Origin: Pyronema omphalodes
Taxonomy: Eukaryota; Ascomycota; Pezizomycetes; Pezizales; Pyronemataceae
Length of the DNA stretch: 64,000 nucleotides
Reading direction: 5' to 3'
NCBI GenBank assembly: GCA_024516155.1
Contig: JAJJXM010000008.1
Coordinates: forward strand, 496,001-560,000
Position numbers and translations under genes: made by a program. The notes under the pieces are model-generated. The model had not been told where the DNA came from. It did not search any database and was given only the letters and a program-made list of their open reading frames with translations. Of the stretch, positions 48,501 to 60,394 are shown one piece after another. The first letter of the stretch is position 1; every line of letters starts with the position of its first letter.

Positions 48501-50160
48501 GACAGAAGGTATGTATGTGGATAGTACATAGCATTGGTGGATCATTGTGGTTATCTGGCTACCTACCTAGCTAGCTATGAAACGTTGAAACGTTGATATG
48601 TGATTGTGACGGTTATGCTTGGCATATAATAGTTCCTAGTATCTTTGTATCATGGTATCATTATAGCTGGCTATCTATCTGTAACTATCTATCTGTAACT
48701 ATCTATCTATCAGTCTCTCTATCTAGTTCTCTAGCTATGAAACGCCGATCTGTTCCATGACGTGACGTTTATTCTTGGCCTTTTAAGTTCATTCTTCATT
48801 CTTCATTATTCACCGGGACAATGACGATCCCTTTCTCTTCGCCTCAACACTACCTTAACACTACCTCAAAAACTACCCACAGCGCCGCTTTAAACCTCGA
48901 GGTTCACTCCACCTTAAAACCTACTCCGCCATATGGTACTATATTATCCCCTATGATCTTCAATCAGCCGTTAAAGCACCTCAAGATAGCGTTTACTTAC
49001 GAACTAGCTCACCGTGATGATCTCCCTGTCTATGTATGTCTGTATGTATGTATGTATGATGATCTTTTGCACTGCCGCCTGCGCTTGTTGCGTAAGGGTT
49101 ATCTATGTACAGAGACTCTAGGCTCTGAATTTTAGGCTCTAGGCTTTGGACTGTGAACTATGGACTGTGGTGTGTATTTGCGGCTTGCTGAGGATGCTGT
49201 GGATGCTGAGGATGCTGAGGATTCTGTGGATGCTGTAGATGCTGCGGATGCTGGGCTATGATACGTTGTATGTCTTGGGTTCTTAGTTTCTTGGAAGAGA
49301 AGCAAAGACTTGGGGATTACAAATGTTTTTGCCTGCGATTTTCTTGCCCCGATCCTCCTCTTGATCTTCTTGATCTTCTTGATTCAAGAGAAGGAATCAA
49401 TTATCTTGGGACCATGGAAACCATTTTACCATTTTTTATCATTATAACATCCCTCAACATGTCTGCACCTATTACTTTCATCCTTTAGTCCTTTAGACGT
49501 ATGTAACATTACCCACAGAAAAAAAAACGATCAACATCGACCTTAAAGCAGCGGCAAAACCTAACTCTAACTCTATAACTCTATAACTCTAACTCTAGCT
49601 CTAGCTCTTAATTCACCGGTAGCCGGGAGTGAGGATGATCTTGGGTTCCTTTCGTTTTTAGTGTTGAACCTTTTTTTTTTTTTTTTTTTTTTTTTTAACT
49701 CGTTTCCTGTGTACGCCCCGACCCGCACCGGTCGGTGGGGTTTGTTTTCTGCGCTGTGGTAACATACGTTATTGGTATGCTTGGTATGCTTATGGAGTTA
49801 TCGTTTATTGTTTATCGTTTATCGTTTATGAATGATGGACGACTGTCACAGAGTCATAGTTTATCAGAGAATCTACTTTATGTTACTGATGTTAAGTTTT
49901 CGCTGGTATTCTACTGTATGTGCTATATGATAAGAAGAATTAAGTTCCATTATTCTGCGCATACCTCAAAGCTTCTGGAGCTATTACAAACGTTGATCTT
50001 GGTTGAGGTCAAGTAACAGTGAGGTGCGCAGTCAGTACATAGTCGGTTCACAACTTTCTTTGTCGAGTTAAATTTAAGTTTTTTTTTTTTTTTTTTTTTT
50101 TTTTTGCTTCCTTACCTCTTTCCATGTTCGGAAGGAGCCGAAGATATCGTTAAGTTAAGA
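45572..50160. other. Non-coding DNA downstream of the GAC1-like gene
   Basis: No gene supported. The first 1 kb is T-rich with many short T runs and probably includes the 3' end of the transcript. Simple repeats continue: CTGACTGGTGACTGGTGACT near 47224-47270, GGAATGGAAT near 47367-47405, CTATCTATCTGTAACT near 48670-48710, GGATGCTG-type units near 49190-49255, and long T runs at about 49670-49697 and 50081-50105. Confidence 0.6.
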
Positions 50161-53100
50161 GCCTAACCCCCCCCCCCCCCCCCCCCCTCCCCCCCGCCGC
50201 CGCCGCCAGCAAGCGAGGCCGGGAGAAACTCCGAAGTTTGGGTGGGTTCAAGCCTTCAAGGTCGCGAGCGGCGGATCAACTAGGCGTTGCCGCAATTCGT
50301 TAAACCTCGAAAGGAATGCGCTTGTCTGGTATGATAAAATAGCGCCGTGGATCAGCCGCTTTATGAAACAGTAAATCCACGGCACCATACATATGCCACC
50401 ATACATATGTACAAGGCTTGAGTAGAGTGGAGTTGAGTTGAGTAGGTGTGAAAGGTTCCCGGCGAAGCCTTAACGTCTCTTGGACCATCCTGAATCTGAG
50501 GGGATCTAGACTTGGGCGAAATTGAAGAAAGGCTGTGAATATCAACTTCCTAATAGGTCGTTAGTAGGTACCACATTCTGCATTCACTTCTTCACCCCTT
50601 CGTGGTACTCTGGGGAATCTGAATCTGAATTTGACTTCTGGAAAGTGGGGACGGATTACGGCCGTAAAACTCCACCGGGGGAATGCGAAGTCTAGTAAAT
50701 AGGAAAGCCCGATCTCCACTTTTTTAATTTCTGTAGGGTCTGTATGTAAGTATGTAAGTTCTAGAGAAAGTAGTGTATCAGCTACTCCAACAAAAGGCCA
50801 CGATGCACAAAACTCCCCAATTGAATCGTTACCTCTTAGACTCTAAGTGAGAACTGATGCTCGCACAGGTACAGCGGACTGACGGATGACGCCACACATC
50901 TGCGTGTGTAGTTTTAGCTAGAGTAGTTCTCTGTCGCGGAAACGGGAGCGAACCTTGGGGCGGGGTAAGTTGTTATGTATGTACATACTTGTATGTATCT
51001 AATGGTGCAAGTTGCAACCAAGGAAAAGCACTCAGTCGCATCGTGAGATTCACTATGTATGTAGACCACCAACTAGTATCTAGTTAGTAGGGTGTACAGT
51101 ATGTATGTATGTACGGACGGAGGATTTGAAGGATACCTGACCTTATCATAGCCCATGGACGATACCTACTCTATGTAACCTACACAAATGGCGCCTGACT
51201 GCAGAAAATATATGAGCCTGCGGAGTCTAGTAATGTTGAGCTTAAGAATTGTCCCATTGTCTGGTCTGATTACTGGACTGCTTTCTGCAAGGTAATTGGC
51301 CTCCACAGTCCACTATACAGTGGGGTCTCCAGTGGGGAAGCTCAACTGCAAGGCAAAATTAAAGGAAGCTGGGGAGAGTCAACGCAGATGGCCGCGGAGT
51401 ACATAAAGTCGGTACATCCTTATGTACATTCCCAAGCTACCATACATCAATAACTTTTTTCAGTCAGGGCAATGCCATATTTTTTTCCTATCATCAGGTA
51501 TTACATACGATTTTGTGATGATTTCGCTGTATGTATCTATCTGCTTTAGACTGGATTTATACACCGGGGGATTGGTAAATCATACTCTACGTTACTCCAG
51601 GCTGGCCCTAACCTGAGGTTGCAGCTCGCTAATGTTAAGCATAAAGCATAACACTGTACGTTACATCAGCTTTAACTTGATCTGAAGGGGTATAGGATAC
51701 TGAGTTATATGTTTGTTTCAGATACTATACTCAGATTCGTTACCTCCAGTCCACAACCAGGTTCGGCCAGCTTCATATCGCTCGATACGTTGGGCGCTGG
51801 CTGGTTCACCTACCAGATATCGTCGTAGTTCAGCTGAAGAGACGTTCATGCGTTGAGCGTTGAAGTAGAGTCTAACTGGCCTCTAGTTAAAGAGCTAGAG
51901 TTGCTCTAGATAGTAGCAGGCTTAGAGTAGCTACTAACTACTACTTAGCAAGGCGAACCCGCCGCCCAGAGACCAGCCAGCGGGAGGGGTAAACTCAAAC
52001 TTGCTGCGCTAAACATAAACACCGTGTTCTGCGTTGTGATAACTTTACCTGAAGAATTCTGCCTGTCCTGAATTCAGCCGGCGGTGATGACAGAAGAAGC
52101 GGGGTTCAACCTTCGCAGCTATCACTCGTATCGTTGTGACTATCTCGGACACATCGGAAATCAGGTGAATGAAGTGATTTGATTACAGATGTGGTGATGA
52201 TGATACACTAATTATATCTCCGTATGATGAACTTCCTGATGAACGATGAACTCGGGGATGGAATTCAGGCTGCGGTGATAATTTGTTTCCCTTGTTTCGA
52301 AGCGGGATTCCCTATGGTTCGAGGTGCCTAGATGCACAAATTAGTAAGCTGCGTGTGATTCAAAGACTTTGCAGGAAACATTAGGTAGATGAGGCGTGAA
52401 CACCTTGCTTGAATGCGTTGATGACTAGAGGGACCTGCTTGAAGCCGCCTGGTTTATTGATGCTGTGAAAATAAACAATGCGGGACCTACTTTCAATTCT
52501 TTCTGTCAGGTGAACCTAGTGTGAACTGTTTTACGAATGCCAGCAAACAAAACATAAATCAGATGTGGTGGCATGTCTAAACTACCCCAGGCCGCATGTT
52601 AGGCTTCCTTATTTGTTTTAATCCACCGGTGGGACTCGGGTCCGGTCTATGGCCGCATGTGTCGGTCCCGCATGTTTATGCCGTTTCCCCCCGTTGGTTG
52701 CTTTCGTTCCCTTGGTTCGTCAATTTCCCTTGGTTCTCTTGACTCGCTTGGTTTCCTTTGCTTCAGCCCCGCATTGTTTTATTGCCCCGTTGTTTGTCCC
52801 ATTGGCCTCCGGTGCTCCCAATCCCCGCTTTGTTTCTACACCCTCGACATCTGTATGAACAACAAATGTTTCACCGGCCCTACCGCTGCGCGATGATGCT
52901 AATCCATTGCCCTTTTCCTGCTACTCCTATCTAAACGTCAATCTATCTGAACCAGTAAAAATAGTTCCCAAGGTCAAGACTTTTAATCTTATCTATCACC
53001 GCTGTTGTGGTATCTGACAACCTCAGGATCTACGTGGATCACTGCGGCCAGTGTACATCTCCCTTTGTGGTGTTACCTATCGATCGATCTTCCAGCGAAC

Positions 53101-56100
53101 GAAAAGGCAAGAAAACACTCTCGTTCCCAAACAGACTTCGACTTTCCCAGCTTGATGAAACCGACTGCTTCTCAATGTTACTGGCTGTCGGAATTGGGTG
53201 GCTCAGTGATAGATTTCATAGTAGTAATTCTGAACGAATAGTTTCCGTCCCATCAAAGTAAGAACACGCATCCACTCATATCACTCGCATCGCGCTAGCT
53301 TTGTCAACCACTCGGGGACTTTAACGGAGCAACAGCCATCCACTGTCATCATCGCAGTTTATTTTTTTTTCTCTCTGCTAACGCCAACGCAAGCTTTCTC
53401 CACTTTTGATCGATTGGTATCCTGTGTATCGTAAAACTCCTGCAACCGCTGCGGAATCTGAGATTTTTTGGCTGCGGTGTGAAGCTGCAACTCCAAGACG
53501 TTCACTACTTGAACATGCAGTGTAGACCAAGAATATCGTCACCACACATCAACGCTGTGCAACAGAACAACTGTCTGGAACCCAGAAGAGGAACAAGGGG
53601 AAATGGGAGACGTTTCCTATGGGGTAAATTCCATGTCCAACACTCGTCAAGACAACCATAAATTATTTCATTCCTCAACCATAATTTATTTCCCGCGATC
53701 ACACCCCGCTGATAAACTTTTTGCTTCACACGTGGCTGGCGTATTGGAATATCCACTGACTTTCCGCGGTGCTTGTAGTACGTAAGATGTCTAGGCATTT
53801 CAACCACTTTTGTCGATGACAGATAACTTGATGATGCGGGAATTCCTTCTGATACAGTAGTAAGATATCTGTAGAGTTAGCGAGTTGAGCACTGCCTCCG
53901 CTGCAGTAAGTGACATTGGCCTTTTTCCATCGGATTGTGATCGTCCACTTCTCCTCGACGTCCTCCGCACACTTCCCCGCCGTTCCCCGCCGTTGAAATT
54001 TCTAACATCCCACTTTATCTCCGCCTTGCTAGCTGGCGCTGTACTTTATCGTTAGCCTTACGCCGACCCCCATGCCGCCAGCGAACACACTTGAGCCCTG
54101 TTCGGCAAAACTTTCACCCTTCGGCAGCACCCGGAGTTAGCGTGTTTCCGAGTGCTGGGACTCTGCCTTGATTTTTCCCTGTCGAACAGCTTCAAAGGTC
54201 CACCGTGAATGCTAGCGAGAGCACGTGAAAAACGCTATGATATTTATATCATCATCAAAACACGGCGGCGTGGTTATGTAAACCTTGTAAACTATGTACA
54301 GCAGTATGTAAACCCCCGTCCTGCCGCCCCGTGCGCGGCTATTAGTTTCCCGTGCGTATCAATCTTCCTTTCTCCCCGAAACTTTCGTTTATCGTCATTG
54401 CGCTTACCAAATGGCTTGAAACGATGAAGAAATTTTCTTCAATTTTTTTCTCTGCGATACCACCATACACCAACTTGCACCACCGGTGGCCCGAGCTCGC
54501 TTAATCCCCCCGCGATAAACCACAAACGGAAGCCAAGTCGGAGGTCTCGGTCGCCGAAACCTTGTGGTTCTCGCGTATTTTCCGCGCCGTCGGAGGTATT
54601 CGTGGTCCAGAACGCCGTGAGAAGGTGTTTCACGCAAGGCTTCATTGCGTCCTTCGCGGTCACTTTAGTTGACGCTTCGCAAGCTTCGCGGAAATCCCGT
54701 GGTGCGTTCCGTACCGATGATAGAAGGAAGGCTAATATGCCTTGTAAGGGGAAAGAAGCAAAACCGTTCTGTCTCAAGTCCAGCGAACAGCATGCCACGC
54801 TAGACAGCTGGAACCAAGACAAGGCTATCCAGATACACCAGCATAGCTCGTCAGGGCAAGCTGGACAGCTGGCCGATTCGTCGACATTCGTCAATGCGCA
54901 GTTGCTTCAATACCCTCACTAGCTGCATATTCAATGGTTCGAATTGATCTGGATAAGTTCCTGAGGTCCTAATATTCCCAGTGGTTCATGCTCCATGGCC
55001 CGTGCGCCCGCTAACGAACAGTTAAACCGAGCTCTCGGTTTATGGCTGGTATGGTGCCTGACAACCGTCATCACGACATTGGCTGGTTGAGGACTACAAT
55101 ACACTGTAGGGTGTCACGCGGTGATCATGGTGCTCGAGACTGATGTGGTTGATGGCTAATGAAGGAAGCGGACCCTCTGAGATGGTCATTTCTTTCGTTC
55201 TTGACAGCGGATCGAAGCTGTTGGACCCGGTTTGCGTTTGGAAAGTGCCCCTGATCTTCTACTCTAGATATGTATCGTTTTAACTATGGAATATGGTTTA
55301 ATAATCATTCCATCTAGAATATGTTTTAGCTGGATACCAATCACAATACCCCTGTAGTGATCTTAAATGATGGAAGGGTTAAACTTTACCTTCCGTCGCA
55401 CGGTGCACGCGTTTTGAGCTACCAGTAAACATCAGCAAGCTCAAGCTCGGACCTCTATTCATGACCGATCCGGTGAATTATTATTGTTGAGGCGCCCTTG
55501 CTTGTGGCATGTTGCCGCTTTTTCGGCCACAGAAATTATTCACTCAAAGACCGGGTCCCGGGATGTAGATATCGGAAATGCCGATTGAAAAGCGGCTCGG
55601 CAATGAAGGTGACGGGAGACTGGTTGGTACATAGGAGGCCGTGCGGTAATGAATGAGGCTCTGCATTACGCTCAAAGATAAGCTTTATGATAAACATGGT
55701 CCGGTTTCAGATGTTCAGAGGCCCATTGTAGCATATGGTGACAGGCTTTGTTTGGTGCATGCGCATGCGAAGGACCGACGGGAATGACGTAAAGATTCGT
55801 ACTAAATTGCTTTTTATAGGAAGGCAGCAATGTTCACAGGGTGAAGGATAAACAGAAGCTTGTAAATAGCATGGAGTGGCTGGTAGGATTCACCGGTGTC
55901 AGCATAGGTTGAAATCTATCCGGAAGTTCAAAGAAACATACAGAAGAGCTAAAGCAGAATAAGGGATACTTTTTGAATCCTTTACTGAAAGGAAGAGTGT
56001 AGCATAAGGCGTAAGAGCTTTCGACGTGATAAATACCTGATTATGAGAAGCTGAAACCTGGTGAAACGGTTATGAGCACTGAGCATCCAATCTTGAACGG

Positions 56101-56904
56101 CAGCTGGCGAGAAAGTGAAGTAAAAAGTAACTGAATCTTCTAAATAGGCTCGGTGTTGAAGACATTCATGGCAAAAAGGAGACGAAAATACGAAAGGTGT
56201 TGTGGTACAACGTGGAAGACGATGGAGGATGGAGGTTGATTGGAGGAGAGAGCCTACGATCTTCATCTGGGGGGTCCCTGTACAGTATCGAGCCTTGGCA
56301 GCGTATTCCGAACCCTATCTCTACTGATAAAAGCAACATGTCATTGGCATCTCTTATCTCAAAAGGAAGTAACGGCATTTGTCAACAATGCACCGATGTG
56401 ATATCAGTAATCCTTCGAGCGCGCAAGCGAATTACCTGGTCGGTATCCTGATGATGAATTGGATATTATGCTTCTGACTTCATGTCATAACCCAGTTCTT
56501 ATTACTGGGAATTTGGGTCCTACTTACGACGATTCTCACGATCCTAGAAAAATAAGTGATAATCAACCACAATCCATCAAAAACACAGCCGAGAGCATCC
56601 TATTCAAACGCTCTGATACGGAATAAAACCAGTTACCATTTCAACTGTAAATCCCACTCCCTGAAAAATACGCATTTGGACTATGTGCGTTGTAACCGCC
56701 TGCGCAACCTCATCAGTGTGACCGAAGATTCCAAAAGCGTGCAAAATTCGAAAATGATATAATAGCCTACATACGAGAAATACCAAAAGATATACTTAAC
56801 ATCTTCCAACTTTCTAGCTTTCCTACCACCGACCAACCTTCGCCGTCAGTTGATCAAACACATTAGCATGATGTATCACTCGGACCATCAAAGCCAACTC
56901 AAAA
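50161..56904. other. Gene-poor region, C-rich tract at left, relic DNA
   Basis: It begins with a run of about 20 C (50167-50187) and a CCGCCGCC tail. TATG/GTAT microsatellites occur near 50978-51115. The best coding-like pieces are a minus-strand 151-codon frame (54439-54894) and a plus-strand 84-codon frame (53007-53261). Neither shows a domain I recognise, and neither has convincing introns, so I do not call them genes. No RNA gene was found. Confidence 0.45.
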
Positions 56905-57872
56905 TTAGCCATTATAATTGGCTGCGGCATCGGTGGGCCATGCTGTGATCTTCCTCTGGCTTGAAAATAAAACTAAGTTTGCCGAAAACCATTTGCGACG
57001 CCATAAATCTAACCTCAAGCGCCGTCCGTACACACGCCAACTTCAACATCCTCCTTAAGTTGCTCAGTCTTGGGTGCTCCGTCATCAAACTACAATTCCT
57101 TTCTACTTGACCCTGCGCTACTTTAGCGGGCATTCCGTTTGAAGGTATCGAGCAGCATAGGTTCGAGTCACTCCGAGTGGCTGTTTGGATCTTCAGCGAA
57201 TTATATTTGAGAGTTTCGCATCGTTGGATAAGGTGGCCAATGAGGAAATTGAGTTCAACATAACAGCACTGCTGATTGGTAAGGACAAGAGTTTCTCAAT
57301 GTGTTTATGCAAACCCCAGGAAACGGGGGAATTTTGGGTAGTTGCTGGGATTATGTCCGAGAGCGAGGCTGCAGAGCGAGAAGTTGTAGGGTGGTGAGTA
57401 AACGAGGGAAGGACGAAGAACGAATTTGTGGCTCATTTCAACAACTATGATTAGCGCATGGAAACAGTGGACATCTTTGTGATTTTTGAGGATGAAAATT
57501 GTTCTTTCCTGTGAGTGTTAAGCGGAGATGCTGCACATGAGGTGCGTGGTCTTTCCTATGGTGAGAAGTTATGATTCTGATGACTAACAGATGCCGCCAC
57601 AGGGAGAGAGTATTGGGTTGACGTTTTTGAGATACAGTGATTTTATCGAATTAGTTGGGGTGATGAAAGATGAGACAACGGTGGATGAGAGGATGAGAAG
57701 GTGTTATTGTTTGAGAAGGCCGTGGGTGACGGCAGCGCCAAAAGAGGCGACAAAGTCGAGAGAGCTTGTAGGAGGTACATTGGGTTGTGCAACAGTATAC
57801 AAAGTGATTGTATTGGTTCTTATTAACAATTGCTGTGAAGAACTCAGAGCATGGTTTTCTGTATGGTGTTGA
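56905..57872 (+). pseudogene. FAD-dependent monooxygenase relic, copy B
   Basis: Plus-strand remnant of the flavoprotein gene also seen near 16.4-17.2 kb. The N-terminal Rossmann fingerprint is readable at about 56908-56943 (KIAIIIGCGIGGP). After frame breaks, 57220-57400 gives DKVANEEIEFNITALLIGK. At about 57515-57545 the GD motif appears (SGDAAHEVRG). At 57591-57790 comes the C-terminal region DERMRRCYCLRRPWVTAAPK. Stops separate these blocks, so the gene is dead. It was probably a group A (salicylate-hydroxylase-like) monooxygenase. Confidence 0.75.
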
Positions 57873-58214
57873 GAAGGAGACATAGGGACGAGTTGATTAT
57901 TCAATACATATCGTATACAAGCAGTAACTAGTTCATAAAACAATTTCTGTAAATCAGAGTCAATTTATGTGCCTCAAGGTCTGGAGAAATCAATATTGAC
58001 AGTTCTCCCAGTATTTGCAGAGATGATGTAACCGCCAATGATCGTTACCGAATCGTCAATAGTTACCATTTACAGAACGTTACACAGAGCATAGAACTGC
58101 GAAATCCAGTATATACATCTTCTATACTATACTCGCCCCATCCGGTTCTCCTTCCTAAAAAGAAAATAATATTTCCCATCCCTTCATAAATTCTGAAACA
58201 AAAACATCCACCAC

Positions 58215-58520
58215 TTCGCTACAAGAAATAAGTCCGATCCCGTGTCTTGCGCTCTCAAAAACTTCACTGTCTCCAGCCTCTCGAGTTGCGCTGCTTCATC
58301 ATAAGACTTTTTTCTTTGCTCATTAACTGTATCTGTATGAGCATTGGCTTTGATCAAAACATTCGCAATATTTTCACGCCCACTCATGGCATCGTAATTC
58401 AATGGGGTTCATTTCCGGGCGCCGCAGCGTGCCTCTGTTTGGGCGCTATATGGTTAGAAACGCCATACCCTGTGCTCCCTTTTCAGACAATAATGTGCAG
58501 CGGCGTGAAAATATTGAAAT
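58215..58520 (-). pseudogene. Truncated C-terminal ankyrin fragment
   Basis: Minus-strand translation gives MSGRENIANVLIKANAHTDT and then DEAAQLERLETVKFLRAQD, matching the last two ankyrin repeats of the 1,550-residue protein (MAGHEDIVNLLIKANACTD). Further upstream the match continues at DNA level with an internal stop. The stop codon equivalent to position 15859-15861 is changed from TAA to TTA here. No N-terminal or membrane part exists nearby, so this is a fragment, not a gene. Confidence 0.85.
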
Positions 58521-59225
58521 GATGACTATCCGTTTGAAACCGTATTTTTGTGAGGTGGGCACCATTTCCTTTGTGTGCAAGCAGAGGGCCACTGGAGGAC
58601 CCTGTTTCAGGCCATAAAGAACTTTCCGTAGTCAAAGGAAGCCCTCGCTTGTCAAGTTAGTGCCCCATAATTCAATACCTAGGCGTGTTGGCATCCAAAT
58701 ATTATCACAATCAACTTTGGGGTTTAGAAAAGAAGTCACCATGTGCCCCGGGTTTCGGTGCCAATTTTGTCGAAATGCGGTACTTATCATGAAACGAAAC
58801 ATCACTGGTTTCGAGATATGCATACTGTGCAGAAGCCTCGACGTGTCTATATTGGCGACTTGTTGGCAACCAAGGTACACTACGTGCGCTGTGTATCTGA
58901 TTCTTCAATCAGGGTTTGTCTTTTCTTATGGACCTATCTGAGAATGCTGCATTATGTTCTCCAGTGACATCTGTTCTTTGACCGAAAGTGTTTTTTCACT
59001 GGAAGCGGATGCCATTCTGATCGCATCGACTTTTTGCACCCTTTGGTCACTGGTTGGGTCATTCATTGGTAGTATATAGTAATGAGCGCTACTACTGTCT
59101 ACAGAGCTGGGCGTGATGTCCGCAAAGATTGTTTTGAGTTCGGCTTCGGCCCCTTTGACGGCCTTGTTTTTCTAACAGTCATCCCGCTTCCTATGTGATT
59201 TTCCATGATTGTGCGTGAGTAGAAC
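58521..59225. other. Intergenic relic DNA left of the hAT element
   Basis: No recognisable feature. Short frames occur on both strands without family signatures. Confidence 0.45.
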
Positions 59226-60119
59226 CAGAGCTCCCCACGGTCCGTCCAGGACTGTGGACTGGACCGGACTACATGGTGTAGTCCAGTCCAGTCCAATGTT
59301 TTTGAGGACTGCAACCATGTAGTCCGGTCCAGGTTTCGAAAACAAAAAGACTGGACCGGACTGCAGGTGACTGCAGGACCGCGGGTTTCTCGCTTATCCC
59401 TAAGCACTAGTGGGTTGAGAGTAGCACCCGCCGCTAACAGCGAGCTGACCACCAGAAAGGCCGCTTGCCGGTCAACAAAGGTGGAGCTAGAATCCTCCGG
59501 TGCAAATTTTTTATCTCGACGCGTGTTTGCCTCCACCACTGGGTAGTCCTGATGATTCTCTTGGTACTCCATATGTAAAGAGTCTTCCAAATAAATCGTG
59601 CCGTGACCACCCCCCGCCCCCCCTTTCCCATCGCAGTGAAGCTTTTCCCATCTAAGCCTGCCAGTAATTGTCCTTTCCCATCCACCGCATCTGTTTCTTT
59701 CTTGTTTGCGAGACCAGTGAACCTCAACTGTTCACAATTTTCCTGTTCTTTGTCAGGAAATTTGGGAAAATGGGGAAACATTAGCAAAAGTAATCATGAA
59801 ACCTTTGGCAATTCATTGGGATTACTTAGGTCCGCTCTGAAATCGTAGTGATCAATTCTTGTAGCGAAAGATATAATAAGAATCACTGTTGAAATTTCTG
59901 CGCGCTCAAAAACTAAAACTGCAGTCACCCACGGTCACCCATGGTCACCTGCGAGTGATTTTGTGTGACCTTATGGTCACCTACGGTCACCCACAGGCGG
60001 TCCAGTCCACCGTGTAAAAATGACTGCCAGTCCCAGTCCAAGCACCGGACCGGACCGTGATATGTGGTCCAGTCCGGTCCGTAGCCAGGACTGGACCGGA
60101 CGGACCGTGGGGAGCTCTG
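59226..60119. mobile_element. 894-bp non-autonomous hAT-type element, 8-bp target duplication
   Basis: The left end is CAGAGCTCCCCACGGTCCGT; the right end reverse-complemented is the same sequence. Both sides are flanked by AGTAGAAC (59218-59225 and 60120-60127), an 8-bp target duplication as made by hAT transposases, and the CAGAG terminus is hAT-like. Subterminal motifs typical of hAT are abundant: GGACTGGACC near both ends and five GGTCACC copies at 59930-59995. On the minus strand near 59440-59590, two frames contain scraps (QWWRQTRVEIKNLHRRIL) that could be the end of a hAT dimerisation region, so this may be an internally deleted copy. Confidence 0.88.
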
Positions 60120-60127
60120 AGTAGAAC

Positions 60128-60394
60128 CCGCGCGGACTCGTCTCCTCCCTATGTTTCTTTCTTCCCATCTTATTCTAAAAGTGATGTGCTAATCAATAGA
60201 AGATTGCCCGAGTTTTTGGTATTCCGAAAGTGTTTCCTTAGAAAAAATATAGCTTTAATAAGTACATTATGTTTTTTTACATACATCTTTGGCATGGCGA
60301 GGAGTTTTTACAAATATCACACCAGCTGGTAAAGGCGACATGACCGAAGGACAGCATCCCACAAACACATGAGGTAAACGCCGGCACTGTATCT
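60128..60394. other. Short spacer
   Basis: Between the hAT element and the minus-strand gene of unknown function. It probably holds the 3' end of that gene's transcript. Nothing else is seen. Confidence 0.5.

Larger units (their letters stand above)
56905..58520 (-). repeat. Inverted segmental duplication, arm B
   Basis: This is the reverse-oriented counterpart of about 15.59-17.18 kb. The homology covers the last ankyrin repeats, the 3' flank and most of the monooxygenase relic, with the same gene order and convergent orientation. Similarity fades to the right of about 58520 and is unclear to the left of about 57180. The spacing of about 40 kb between arms leaves the ankyrin and GAC1-like loci on either side of relic DNA. 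Confidence 0.85.

Noticed and set aside
54439..54922. Frames of 151 (minus) and 106 (plus) codons on opposite strands
   Set aside because: They overlap antiparallel, neither shows a family motif, and no introns or flanking exons could be found.
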